Part shown: one piece after another, positions 11,502 to 24,200 of the stretch
Layout of the letters: every line of letters starts with the position of its first letter
Position numbering within the stretch: the stretch's first letter is position 1
Assembly: GCA_005765155.1 (NCBI GenBank)
Contig: VCCP01000002.1
Location: 3,658,001-3,722,000, forward strand
Origin: Zelopaecilomyces penicillatus
Lineage: Eukaryota; Ascomycota; Sordariomycetes; Hypocreales; Pseudodiploosporaceae
Direction of reading: 5' to 3'
DNA length: 64,000 nucleotides
Made by a program: the position numbers and the translations under genes
Notes under the pieces: generated by a model
Databases searched by the model: none
Seen by the model: the letters and a program-made list of their open reading frames with translations, nothing else
Told to the model about the DNA's origin: nothing

Positions 11502-12460
11502 CATATTCCAGCCTCTGGCGAAGTTGAACTACATGGGAGGAAGAGGTGCAGCAAAAGCTAGGCTCTGTCGCGAGCTAGCCCCTAGACAGGCACGTGGGTA
11601 AGAAGTCTAAACGAAGGAGGCCGACGGTTTGTAAGGATGATGGGGTTGAGTAAAGGGTAGGAGGGTAGGAAACTTGTTAAAGAATTTAATGCATAGACGG
11701 CGTTGGTAGTATTCGGGCTGCGATTCTTGGACCGCGCTCGTATCTCTCACTCCTGTTCTCGTCTGCCCACCATAGTGTTGAGTTAGGTCCCAGCCAGCGA
11801 GAGGATATGACTTAATTCTTAAGCCAGACGTGGCTATCCTGAAGGATAAGGGGCCTCGTGTTGAATAGTTCATGGCTAACAGAGCGAGATACAGCGAAGA
11901 CAGCCAGTGTGTATCCAGAGCATAAAGCTAGCCGCGCTGCAATCTTCGGAATATACCTTTTCCAAAGATAAGAATAGAACCCCGTGAAGATCGATTCAAC
12001 TCTAAGTGGGAAAGCGCTATCGTCTTTATTTTTATCATCACATTTCCTATCAATTCCGAGAAGCTCCTAGTTATACATCATGTGGCATATGGTATCCTGA
12101 TTTACTTGTGAACTTGGGGTGATTTGCATATTTCAATTACGATCACGGGAATATAGAGTGTGAAGTCGCAGCTCGCTCATCATCAAGTGGGATCCATTAC
12201 TTATAAAATAATAGCAGCGACCTCAGCGCTTTCTCCCAAGCAAAATCATTTCAAGTGTTATGTGTGCCACTTCTAAAGTTCTTTGAAATAACCATTCACA
12301 AAACGAAAAAAAAAAAAAGACGCATTACTAGTAGGAAGCCTGACACTGCTGCAACTTGATAAGAGTATGATGTCACCTCAGAGAATTACCTATCGAGACC
12401 TGTGTTGACTTTGCAGCAATCATCTAGCCACCCACCATTCATCCTCCATAAACTTTAAAA
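11502..12460. other. 3' intergenic spacer, CK2 beta / PAN2
   Basis: A 0.96 kb spacer between the 3' ends of two convergent genes. It contains an A-run at about 12306-12318 and AT-rich stretches consistent with 3' untranslated regions. No coding frame is supported. Confidence 0.5.
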
Positions 12461-15400
12461 CTACCTCATTGGTGATCCCTTCCCGGGTGTCCAGCTCACG
12501 CCTGTTCCAAACCCACTGCCAGGAACCGTCACTCTTGCAGGTGTTGTAGGACCTGGCGTCCCATCCACGGGCAAAGGCGGCGGCGTGTCTGTTCTTGGTA
12601 TGTCAAGGCCGTCCTTCCTCGGCGGCTTGAAGTTAACATCCCTTCCGGCGCGATATATATCCTGTAACATTGCCTCTAATATCCCCGCATCTTCGAACTC
12701 AAGGTATTTCCTATAAAGCTTGAGAGCCGTTCTGGAGTCTTCAATGGAATCGTGTGTCTCTAATTGAATGTCCTCCTTGAGCAAATACCACGCCAAGAAC
12801 GCTAATGAAAGCTTTCGAAGGCGCGTCTTGAGATAAAACATGTCAATCGTGTCAATCACTTGCGCCCTCGGAACGTGAATGTTCATTACACGAAAATCCT
12901 GCTTCAAACCATGACCCAAAAACTTGCATCCAAGGTTCAACAAGATCCAGAGTTTCTTGTAGGCCGCTTTCAGGGGCAATAGACTGTGCTTTGATACGCG
13001 GGGATCAAGGTCTTCTTGCGTGATCCCAGAATATGACGTTAGATAATCAACAATGGGCTCTTTGATGGAAATGTAGTCATCGATGAAGGGAAGCCCTTCA
13101 TTCTCGCCTTGACCACGCACAACAGATGCACGGGCGAGCGCATATACAATAGGTCTAATCGTTTCACGTTCTCCGTCCGAGTTCATTTCTATCTCTGGTT
13201 GTCTGACAGCAACAAACTCAGTGTCGAGAGCTATAATGGTATCTGGACCAGGTAGTTCCGTCATAGGGTCAAGAAGTTGGTAGGTCTTGTCTCCAGAATG
13301 AACACTCTGACTGAAGTTCGGGATTAGCTCTGAGCCATCAAATAAGATGCATCGAAAACATACCAAAAATCCTGGTACAAAAGAGAGGTGTCGATTTTAG
13401 TTTTCCACTCCGAGTCAATATTGTTATTCGCCTCTTTAATCTGAAAGGCAATGACTGAAGGGACTTTCCAGGAGGTGTTGAATGTGAGTGCCTCCTCGGT
13501 GCTCACCGAGCGCACCAGAAAATCGTTAAATAAATGCCACTGGCTATGACTTGGAGCCTGTGGCTCGGCATGGCCAACTATTTCACCTGTCAGCGATTTG
13601 CATGTTCACCAAAGTGACCTAAACTAGAGCAACGAACCATTGATCATAGCAATGAGATGAGGCTTCTGAGTCTGGCCGTTCTCAATGTTAATTGCCATGC
13701 CTATCAGTGAGTAAACAGTAATATTGTGGATCCCTCGTTGCAGATGAAGTTTCAGATCCTCGCCTTCGTAGCAATAGAATTGACCCTGCTCAACAATTAT
13801 GCCAATCTCTTCCGGAAGCCAGCCCGGCGTGGACCAAAGACTTCTGTGATCTGGGCTTGTGATTGCTGTATTTAGCATCAATACGTGAGGTATTGAATGT
13901 ATCGTTTTTCTAGTTGCTATGGTTTGATAGCGTTGGCATCTGCTGCACCAGCCCTTTGAAGTTGTTTCTCTCTCAACGCTGCTTTTAAGAACTTGAGAGA
14001 AGGTCATGCGTGGCATCTTCGTATTGCGACCTGGTGCTTTCTGCAAACAGGGGTAAGAACAACGTTACTCGAGTTATTTGAATATACTCACAAGGGGAGG
14101 GTAGAGCATGTCGTTGACAAAGGTAGAACCTGGCCGAGTGTACTCGCTTCTACAGTTGATGCATCTGATAGAGCTAGTTGCCGATGTTGCCAGGACCTGC
14201 GGTCACTTAATAAGGAGTCTTGCAGCAGGGTAATCGGGTTTTATTTACCTGCTCCATAGCCAGAGAAACTGGAGACATTGACTTGAAGTCGTGGGCAAAC
14301 TTTTCCAGAAGAAAGCGGGTCAGGCCTTGTAGCATGACGTTCAAAGAAGATCCATGAGGATCTTCTTCAAGGAGACCTAAGGGGCCAGCTATACAAATGT
14401 GAGTTAATGTTGTGTGTAACAGATTGACCAATCGTACCTTGAGGATGGTTGCTAAGCGTTCTTAGCATATTAGTTGCTTGACAAATTGATCCTTCTGCCT
14501 TTTGTAGCATATCAAAGAGAAACCCAAGCTCACACAACAAGCAAATTTCACTGATACAGGATGTTGCTGCGTGTTGTAGCGCCAGATTCCGAATTAATGG
14601 AGTGAAATGCATAATTTGAAGAAGAGCGTTGGCATATGAGTTTGAGATGTGAATTTCCAGGCCAGAGTATTTCGTTTTGTTATAAAACCTTTATATCAAT
14701 AAGCATAAGCGAAATAGAACGATTGTTCTAGGAGAGCTTACCCAAAATCGAAGTCATCGACACCAAATTTGCTGTACTTGATTTCGACATTCCGGTACAT
14801 CATAGGAACTTCGGTTTTTCTACTTGCAATCTCCATTTCGGCAAGTGGGTTCAAAAGGTCATCTGATCTATCATCCAGCACTGAAGTCTCTGACTTTGCT
14901 GATTCTCGTGCCTTTTCACTAAGGAACTTTGGGGCCTTCAGGCCGGAGTTTGCAGATTTATTGACACTGCGCGTATCCTCGACCTGGTTTCTTCGCAGGC
15001 CTCGTGTATTACGGCCGTACAGTCCAAATTCGGTAGCTTTTAGTCCAGCGAGAAACTGCGTATCAAACTTCACTGGAGGCGCCCCAACATCAGAGATCAA
15101 TTCGGGCCAAGCTGAAGCAAGTATTTCGCGGTAGTATGATAAGCCGATAGAGTTCAAGGGCCTACAGCTCGTCAGAATGGGCAATGTTACCACGTCTTTG
15201 AAAATAGACCTTGTACTTACGTTTCCGGAGTCCATTCGATGGGCTGAACTGACTCATCGGGACTGGCAAATTCAATCGGAGTGGGCAAGTCCACGAAACG
15301 AAGTTTAGTGGGTGAACCCCAAAGGTGGATGAAATATTCTGCATCAGCCAACGCCATTGCCTCACCAGAGGGTGCAATCTCAAACATGCTGAGGTAAGTT

Positions 15401-16526
15401 AGGACATTCGCTTGCCGAACATTGCTGGTATTTGGGTTCATTAGATCAACAACATGCATTTGTCCGCTTTGCGAAACAACAATACTGGTGGTAAGCATCC
15501 TCGGATGCATGCGTACATATGCTGCGCCAGCGGGGAATGGAATGGGAGGCATGGAAGACATCTTCTTGATGTCAAATACATTGAGAAAAGGGTCTAACAT
15601 GTAGTTCTGGCCCTGCCGCAATGAGTACCCACATGTAACGATAAAATCGTGCTGAGCATCCATGTCGTTAATTAATGCTGAGTGGGCATTCCATGTCTTG
15701 ACCACAGCGAGGCTGATGGGATCCAAAAGGTGTACTGATCCATTTCTTGTAGCAGCGCATATGTACCGGCCGCGCTTCATAATAGAATACTGATGTTCTG
15801 TGGGAACCTAAGGAGAGGGCATCAGAGGCGGTCGTGGAGTTTGTAGGTACGGGCAGACCAACTTGTTTCACAACTTCACCCTTAATGAGATCGATAACAA
15901 GCATTTTATCTTGCAATCCAGCAACAATAATCTCGGCTGTGCCTTTCGAAGTGAAGCTCATGCACCGCAAATCCTTCATTTCGTCATGCCTTATCCATTG
16001 TCAGCAGTCGAATATTAGGCAGACTCTAGTGATGCCGAATCAATGCCTACCTAACGTGCCATATAGCCGGCCCTCGCCTCTGCGCCATATGTACATCTTT
16101 AGATCCTAGCGACACCACTCCTTTATCGTTGATCAGTATCTGTCGCACTGGGCCATCGGCTGTAAGATGCGATTTGAACGAGGTGTGGCGCTGGAGATCG
16201 GTGCTGACGAAGGAGGTGACGCGACCCTATGATGGGGTTAGGATTTTTATTCCAGTAGTGAAAGAGTCCCAACTCAATCGTCTCACATAGTCGTTGCCTG
16301 TCCAGAGGAGCTCCTGAGAGGTGTCGAAGGTCATAGTCGTCACCGGTGTCGGCATAGCATGAACGCCCGGAGGCGGGAACGGAATGCGGGCGACCTGCGA
16401 ATAAAAATTTTTAATGAGTTTCTATGAATTGGATAAAAAGCTCATCATCTCCAAATACAATTGCGCGCATTCGTTGAGCTATCGCGGTGTTGAATCCACA
16501 CATACCTCATCCCAATCTCCGTCCAT
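12461..16526 (-). CDS. PAN2: PAN2, catalytic subunit of PAN2-PAN3 poly(A) deadenylase
   Basis: Encodes the poly(A)-specific 3' exonuclease that trims mRNA tails with PAN3, recruited by poly(A)-binding protein. I resolve 12 exons: 16506-16526, 16287-16394, 16051-16226, 15863-15989, 15221-15807, 14742-15161, 14438-14688, 14249-14388, 14092-14196, 13638-14040, 13364-13577 and 12461-13310. All join in phase to give 1133 residues. The N-terminal WD40 region (TTMTFDTSQELLWTGNDYGR) is followed by a linker with YSKFGVDDFDFG. The catalytically dead ubiquitin-hydrolase domain (YANALLQIMHFTPL, IRCINCRSEY, WCSRCQRYQTIATRKT) comes next. The DEDDh exonuclease has its residues at D880 and E882 (ALDTEFVAV), D989 (GLKQDFRV), H1037 and D1042 (HDSIEDSRTA). 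The exon 10/11 junction is ambiguous by 9 nt (acceptor before 13577 or 13586, both in frame). It is the most intron-rich gene in the window. Confidence 0.96.
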
Positions 16527-17030
16527 CGTGGCAAGCTAATCATTCTCTATGGGGGCATAGCTTGAAAAGAAGAACGCGTAATGGTGCCGCGGTCTCGAAG
16601 AAGTTTCGCGCCTCTATCAGGGAACGCACCAGGATGGGAATGGAGAAATAATGCCGAATCCACCATGTAACCGCACTCGAGATGATTGATGGTGGGAGGT
16701 CTGAAGTGACAGGAGGGGCAGTGAGGTCACACCACACTTAACCGACATAACTCCGTTAGCTACCCTAGACAGAATGCTTGGTTAAAAAGTAGAAGAAATT
16801 CACAACATAATCTGATTTCATATGTACATGGTCTATAGATATTATCACAGAAACGTACGTAAAACAAACTTAAGATTAATGAGATAATGCTGCTGTTAAT
16901 AGTTACTTGTACATATATGCCATAAGTGCCGAGCTCAACAATTCGGGACACGGCACGGCCCACAACGCCACCACAACATCCCCATATAGTCTCTTGGCGA
17001 TGCCACCAAGGGTTGCATCTTATGAAAAAC
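16527..17030. promoter_or_regulatory. Upstream region of PAN2 and 3' end of methyltransferase gene
   Basis: A 0.5 kb stretch between the PAN2 start (leftward) and the stop codon of the next leftward gene. It must include the PAN2 promoter. The half near 16800-16930 is AT-rich. Nothing coding is supported. Confidence 0.5.
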
Positions 17031-17916
17031 CTACGGTATCTGGTATATTGTGAAGTTGACCGATCGCAATGTTTTGTCAACCTTGACAAGCTGTGAAATA
17101 ACGGATCCGGTATCCTCCATTTCTACCTTCCATTTAGTGCCCGTCCACGACCCCACATCATCCCAAAGCCGCTGAAAGCTTTCTTGATTATGGAGATAAG
17201 GTGAAGATCTATTGACAAGTACATCCCGAGGTGTGCTTGTTCCAGCCTGTCTGCCATATATCAGAGCATTTTTTGTACCAGGCTTGAGGAACCCGACCAG
17301 CTGTTTACCTATGTGGAGCTGCTGGGACCAACTGAACAGGTGAAAGAAGCTCCCGGCATGAATAATAGTCACTAAGCCGTTAAGTTTTGATGGCCTAGTA
17401 TCATCAGGGTCTACCATGTCTCCCACTAGAAATGTGGCGTTAAGGCTGTGCCTATCCTGAAAAAGACTATAGCCAGATTCAATGAAGTGAGATTCAGCGT
17501 CAATGGCGAAGAGTTGGGAGCCATTGACACCATCGGCGCGGAACTGTCGGAGGGCCTGGCCAAGACCGCAGCCCAAGTCGAGGAGGGCGTCTCTGGATTG
17601 CCGTATATTAAGCCGAAAAAGAACTTGACGGTAGCGAGGGTCATTCAAGTCAGTGAGACCAAGGAACTTCCAGCGTCCAATGTAGGGAATCCTAGCAACT
17701 TTCCAAGCCTCATCTCGCTGATACATCGAGCCGGTTAGTAAAAGAGCGCTGACTGTACCAGCCTGTATTGCTTACAATTCGCAAAAGATGATATTCGACG
17801 TCTCTAGAAGGAACTCTGCTATACCTAACCAGCAGTTCACGCATCGGTGAAATATCGGCGGGGGGATCCTTGAGAAAGGCCCATTTCTGCATATCCATCA
17901 CATCCATGCTGTGCAT
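17031..17916 (-). CDS. SAM-dependent methyltransferase, AusD-like fungal family
   Basis: Two exons (17776-17916 and 17031-17717) give 275 residues from the first ATG at 17916; ATGs at 17907, 17898 and 17892 are also possible because MHSMDVMDMQKW holds four. The N-terminal block (WAFLKDPPADISPMRELL, then HLLRIRDEAWKVARIPYIG across the junction) is typical of the family that includes meroterpenoid methyltransferases such as AusD. Motif I of the class I SAM fold is LLDLGCGLGQALRQ, followed by the acidic strand LFAIDAESHFI. Later blocks are HAGSFFHLFSWSQQ and LIYGRQAG. These enzymes methylate small carboxylic or hydroxyl groups in secondary metabolism, but no synthase or oxygenase lies nearby, so this is an orphan member and the substrate is unknown. 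It shares an upstream region with the divergent RGT1-like gene. Confidence 0.85.
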
Positions 17917-18867
17917 GTGGAGATGAGAGGCGCAAGATATCAAGAGGTGGACACTGTTGATAATGCCTGACAGCAATGTATCATCCTAACTAACTATTGG
18001 CGGCAGATGGGGATAAGAATTGAGCATATGCGACTTCTCATCATTTTGGTTTCAATGAGACAGCTTTCAAGCTTGGGACATGGCAAGAAATGGGATGGAT
18101 GTAGATGGAACTCAGCGTTCTGAGATACGGAAAACAGCAAGATAAATAGCTCGAGTCAGTAGGACCCCGCTTGAGATGAGTCGGGTGCAATTATATAACT
18201 GAGAAGGAAAAGGAAATGAGAGTACATTCTGGAGGAAGACGGCTCCCCGACTAACAACATACTGTCTCATTGCTCAAGCACGATGAAACCTCGAGACTCG
18301 CTGACTAAGGACGAATAGGCTTGAGGCAGGTCGTGTCGCCGAAGAATACCCGCCATCCCCCGGAAAATTCTTCCATCTCCGAGCTCATCTCTCGAATGGC
18401 CCAAAACACCCACATCAGCAGCCGCCCTGCTCCCACGGCGCCGAGTTCTTCCTATTCCGTCGACCGTGACGGGTCGCATTTATCATCCTCCGATTCTAAG
18501 ACCATTGGACTGTAAGTTTAGGAATCGCCATCTCTACTTAGCTACACATAACACGAGCAAACTGCCTGCGTGCCACTTAGCTTTACTGGAATCGCCGAAC
18601 TGTAATCGTTGTTTCGTGACGCGCTGACAATGGCTTCAGTTTCCTTGCGCCGCCCGCGTCTGAAGCTGTCGCGCGGCCAACGCGCCGGATACTTTTTGGT
18701 GACCCAGCACCTCAGTAGTCGCGACCAAGAGTAACAGTTGAGGAAGAAGACCGACGACATCGCGTATAGCCGACAGACCAAAAGAGAATCTGCCATACCC
18801 CCGAACACTGATAGTAGCCTGAGTTGGGAGCTTCGCCTGCTCAGTCGTGCCCACCACCACTATCACC
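17917..18867. promoter_or_regulatory. Divergent promoter, methyltransferase / RGT1-like regulator
   Basis: A 0.95 kb intergenic region between two genes transcribed outward. Short open frames on both strands overlap and are not recognisable. The right third is GC-richer and ends in ATCACCATGACT, a strong start context for the regulator. No binding motif is assigned. Confidence 0.5.
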
Positions 18868-21293
18868 ATGACTTCTGGTCAGGATGGGGAGCCTGACGAG
18901 GTAAACAACCTGCAGTATCCCTCGCCTGGCGCAGAAGCACTCGATGCGGGACCTTTCTACCATACGGTTCCTCGTGATGATGTACCAGACCAACAAGATC
19001 AATCCGATCATCATGTCTCCGATCAAGTCCACGACCCGGATCAGGGGGTTGATGGACTCTCACATGATCCCTCGTCTCCTCCACATCATATTTCTCGACC
19101 AGCCAATCTTGAAGAACTACAATTGGCGGCGCAGCTCGGTCAGGGCCTGGCTGGGACGTCAATCATGCCTGCGACTGATCCCAATATGAATGTTGAAGAC
19201 CCTAGCATGCGTAACATCATGCCTCACCCAGAACAGGACCATCAAGAACCTCCTTCATATGTTCAAGATACGCCCCCGACTGACCACATGGTGTCGCATG
19301 CGATCCCTGTTCCCGTCGGACCGCCCCTGCCACCACCATATCCTATGGGTGACGGAATTCCCCCTAGGAAAAGGTCGAAAGTGTCCCGCGCGTGTGATGA
19401 GTGCCGGCGGAAGAAGATTAAGTGTGATGCCCAGTCAGATACAGGCGATGCGCCCTGTTCTAGCTGTGCTAGATCCTCAATACGATGTTTATTCAGTCGT
19501 GTACCTCAGAAGCGTGGTCCTAGTAAAGGGTATGTGGTGGTCCAAGTATCTCACGTTTTTGTTATGCGCGTTGATTTCACTAACACTATGTTGATCAGTT
19601 ATATTAAGGAACTGGCGGATCGTATACATAGCATTGAAAATAAATTGGAGTCCGAAGGTAGTCTTACCCAAGACGACATTGACAGACTTTTCGCCCCAGA
19701 CCGCCCACGCGCTTACAACAACCTAGTCTCCACGGCCGAGGATTCAAATCGGAAGAGGCCGTTTTCCAGTATCTCGTCAGGCGACTTTAGCACGCCGGCC
19801 CCGGCACGCCAAGCACCGTGGGGTTCGGAACCGCGGCCGATTCAACCAGCGACAACTCCATCAGAGACATATGCGACGCCGACTTATGCCAATTCTGCTC
19901 TAGCACCTCAGCCTCTTGCTGTGAAACCTGATGACTCTCCGTCGAAAGATGTTACGGTGACAGAAGATGACCCGATGTCTGATGTCGAAGATGTTCCAGA
20001 AATTGATGATGGTGCTTTTCTCGAGTAAGTTGATACATGACTGTTGGTTGTACTCATCCCGGCAAACCCCCCTGGCTAACCGATGCGACTCGAACTAGCT
20101 TCTTGACCAATGTGCAGGCTGTATTCCCGATCCTTCCCAGCAGCAAAGCTCGGATTCAGTCGCTTCTGTCGCAGTGTCCATCGCCGCTCAGAACTGCATT
20201 TGCATCGGCACTCATTGCCGTTGGTCAGTCTGCAGGCGATGGGAAGTTTGCAAACTCTCTTCTCAATGAATGGGAGAATATTGATGCTCCGCATAGTCGG
20301 GCGGCCGATATTGTCCATGCTCTAACCCTGCTTCTCCTGATCATTGATGCTGATTGGCGTCATTCCCCTACGCTGCCCTTCTTGCTGGCACGAGCGGTTG
20401 CTGTTGCTAATGCTATGAAGTTGTGGAAATTCACACCCATCGAGTTGGCATCTGAGCCTGATTCTGACGATCAGCTGTGTGTCCGTATTTGGTGGTCGCT
20501 GGTACTGATGGATCGTTGGCATTCTGCTGGAACTGGGAAGCCAGCATATATCCCTGATAGTAGCGTAGTGGCACCTGCAGGATTGGAAAACACTCTGGGA
20601 GAGGTGTGTTTTTACTTGATACGTAAGTTTTCCCCTTGACCCTGTCCCACTCACTGTTCTTGCGTTACTGACAGGGGATTGTCGCGCACAGGGTTATCAA
20701 AGCTGCTGAACAGGATATCCTATGTCATCTCAACACTGCAGCCTGGCGCGGCTACTGCCGAAGCTTCCATGGCAGCGATTCTGACAGACTATATTGAAAA
20801 CTACCGAGAGGATCTACCCGGCCACATCGAGGCTACGTCATACCCACTCGTCCATCTCGCTTACTGGCACTGCAAGGTATTGGTTACACTTCTTACACCA
20901 GGCGCAACTCCAGCAGAAACGCTATGGCCGACCAATGAGCTTGCCAGTTTGCTGCTGGCGAATTCGCAGGCCAGGAGTCCCTTTACAAACCACTTTGTCT
21001 CACTTGTGACAATGTCATTGGACAAATTGTCCGTCTTGGACAGCTCTCGTGACGGTGCTGCTCGACTACTGAAGGAAATCCTGGACAAGCCCGGTGCGAC
21101 CCATTGGGATGGTGTTCGAGATAAGCTGACGCAGCTGCTGCGCCCTGCATCATCGGCAGAAGCAGCAGCAAGCCAGGGACTGCAGCACCTGGCTGATCTT
21201 GCCACGGCACACGAGGTGATCGCACCAGGGCCTGATGAGATCCCGCTGGGCCCTACCCTTGCTTCTGGGTATCTGGAGGTGGCACAGCAATGA
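18868..21293 (+). CDS. Zn2Cys6 transcription factor, RGT1-like
   Basis: Four exons (18868-19529, 19599-20024, 20099-20622, 20692-21293) give 737 residues. The frame upstream of 18868 begins with GTG, so the ATG at 18868 is used. A His/Asp/Pro-rich N-terminus precedes the Zn2Cys6 cluster. Its spacing is C-x2-C-x6-C-x10-C-x2-C-x6-C at C176, C179, C186, C197, C200 and C207, within RACDECRRKKIKCD. It is followed by the linker RVPQKRGPSKGY and the predicted dimer helix IKELADRIHSIENKLE, a signature of RGT1-type regulators that control hexose transporter genes in yeast. The C-terminal half is the fungal regulatory (middle homology) region with IWWSLVLMDRWHSAGTGKP. The first intron (69 nt) is in frame and lacks stops (see findings). 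Target genes cannot be read from the sequence. Confidence 0.88.
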
Positions 21294-24200
21294 GAAGATA
21301 ATGATGGGAGGAATGTTGGAAGCCGAAAGACAATGAAATGAAAGGAAAGAGAAAATGAAAAGGTAATAATATCATGTTTACTTCTTTGGTTGCCCGGCGC
21401 TGGGGAGATGAGACGGGAGTCACAGTGTAACGATAATACCCTTGCTTATTGGGGGGGGGACCAATTGGTTGGGCACGCGATGATGATGGGAAAGTAGGAT
21501 TACGTTAGAAGAGAATAAAGAAAGAGTAGAATCCACCAACGGCTCACTCAGTCAGCTGTACAATTGCAGTCTGACATACATACATACATACATATGTACA
21601 TCCATACTACGCTGCTACTCAACCTCTCGAGCCAAGTGTATCCCAAAAGCCCGGTTCGCTGTGCACCCCTCCTCAACACAAAATGAGATTCATTAGAGCC
21701 AAAAAAAAAAAAAAAAACTTGGTTTACAGCGACGTTTTTATATAGGTACTACGGGCCACCCAATATGGACTGTAGGTCCCGGCGAAAGCAACCACTTTCG
21801 AGCATCGCCTCCTCCCCTCCCAAGTGTTTGGGGTGGTGGGAGGGGGGCGTGTTGTAAAGATAAATACTAGAATAAAATAAAATAGATAAATTTTTAATAA
21901 AATGAAAATATTGGAATTTCAAAGAATAAACTAAAACGCAGGCCGGGATCGGAATTGGACGGCAGTGGCAGGTGTGCCTTTGGGGGCTTTGTGGGGTTTG
22001 GGCAAGGACAAGGAAAGCCAAAAAAAATAAAAAAAATAACCAAAGACAAAAAGAGACTTTGTCTGTCACTGGCCTCGCTAGTAGTATGGAGCCAAGCCCC
22101 CGGAAGTGGTGAGGGCGGAAAGGTGAGTGTTCCGGGACTGGGCTGGGTCAGAACCCAACGCTTAATTACCTTACCTTACCTACTTACCTTAGCTAGCCAC
22201 TAGTAATTGCTCTAAAGTACGGTAGACGGAGAGGAGAGTGGAGGATGGGGGTTTTGACTTACCTCGCCTTGAAGCTTACCTACCTACTAATAATTACTAC
22301 TTGGTCTCTACTATGTACTAGTGCTTGTACGGGATAGTATTTATTCTCTCCCCCTCTCCCCAACAAAAGCCCGAAGCCCCAAAGGCGAAAAGCGCCTCAA
22401 GCCACTCAGCCAACTTTTCCTCCCCGTCCGTGGTGTTTTTTTTTTTTTTTTATGTCTTTGGCTCTGTTTCTTGTAGGTGCTTTGCCGTCCGTTAGCCTTT
22501 TGGTGCAATGCTGGGTTTCTCCCTCTCCACACAACTATTTTTTTTGTGGTGCTCCACCTGCATACATTCGCAAGCCTCCTCGTTGACCTTGGCTTTTTTC
22601 CCCCATTGCCCTTCCCATTTTTTCTTGTTCTTCGATTGCCCCCCCCCTCTCTCCCCTCTTCGCCCCGCAGGCTAGATGGTGGGAATTCCAATGCCAAGCA
22701 AAAGGCAGGTAGGTACTAGTAGTAAGGTGAGAGGAGGTAAAATATACTATTACTTTCTCTTATTAGGTACTACCTAATAACTTTACGTATGCATTATGAT
22801 GGAAAATATTTCACTCTGCATTCAAAACATACGTGGTTACGTACAGCGAACTTACTCCATTCCACACAATTGATAAGCAGCCAATGGCAATACCATTAGC
22901 AATACATCTTTTCATAGGTGAATTGCCGTGTGAGTCCATTCGCAGTACTACATTGTCTGTACCTCATACAGGTATCTCCCCGTCTACATGCAGGCACGAC
23001 GATATGCATAAGCACACAGTACATACCTGTACCTGTTCCATCTTCAAGCTACACGTAGGTAGCCGCCATTGCGGAATGCCCGAATAAAGGCCCGAGATAA
23101 GAATGACGTGCAAAAACCAAACGATTACCATTGATACGTACCGTCATTCATCTCCCTTAGTGACTACGATTATCGCTCTGTTTGCTCCTGTTCTTCGGAG
23201 AGAACGGTCATGTAATTACAGAGAACGCGCAAGTCAATCGCACCATCTTTATCTCATATCAAGGGGAGCAGCACAAATTACACAATGACGATACCAATCA
23301 AAATCTTTTTCGTTCTTCACTCTGCGCTAGTGTTCGACTGGGCGCCAATCACACAGCCAAATGATTCCAGTGAATGCGATCGCCGATACGGGGTGGACTC
23401 CTGGACTATGGCCCCATGCAGGTTTTTCTTGCTAAAGAAACGCCCACAATTAGACCTGGTTCTCGACAATGAGCCAACATGCCTAGCCTTTCCTCCATCT
23501 ACTGACGGCGGAATTAAAGGTAAATTAAGCTAGATTCGTGGCTACAATGGAGGAAATAAGTTTCTGTCTGATAAACTTTTTGCCCTGCTAAAGTCTGTGT
23601 GGTGTGCACCAGGCGGGGATGAATGCATGACGTCTTCAGCCAAGCCGGCTCCGCCTCTGACTATTGATCGCATGCAATACATTATTCTACCCACATTGTG
23701 AATGTAGAATTGCGGTGACGATACACGGAGAAAAGAGCCATATGATATGTTTTCATCAAAGTTCAGTGTTGAATAATGTGTGTGAACAGGTCAGAGAGAC
23801 CTTTCCGAATCGTCTATCTCATAAATCTATATAGTATATCCAAAGAAAGCGTGACACAGGCAATACACAAGGTCAAAAAAATATAAAAAATGACAAAAAT
23901 ATCTATCCTCCAACTCCCATAAATATATGTGCAGTATGTAAATGGCTCTGCGATGATTCCTCAGTAAAGCCGTCGTTTCCTCATGAAGGCGCTCGCGAAA
24001 CTGGTAGGGTATAAACCCTACTCGTTGGAGAGAATCAGATGATGCCCACCACAGCGTTTCCGATTCCCAGCCCAGTCTTTTTGGCCCTGTGGCCCCATAT
24101 CTTCACCCCACATAGTGTAGCCCATGTCAGTACCACGTATTGGTTGGTGTATGGTGGTGTCTATCAAGAAATGATAACATGTAAAACATACGCCGTCCAA

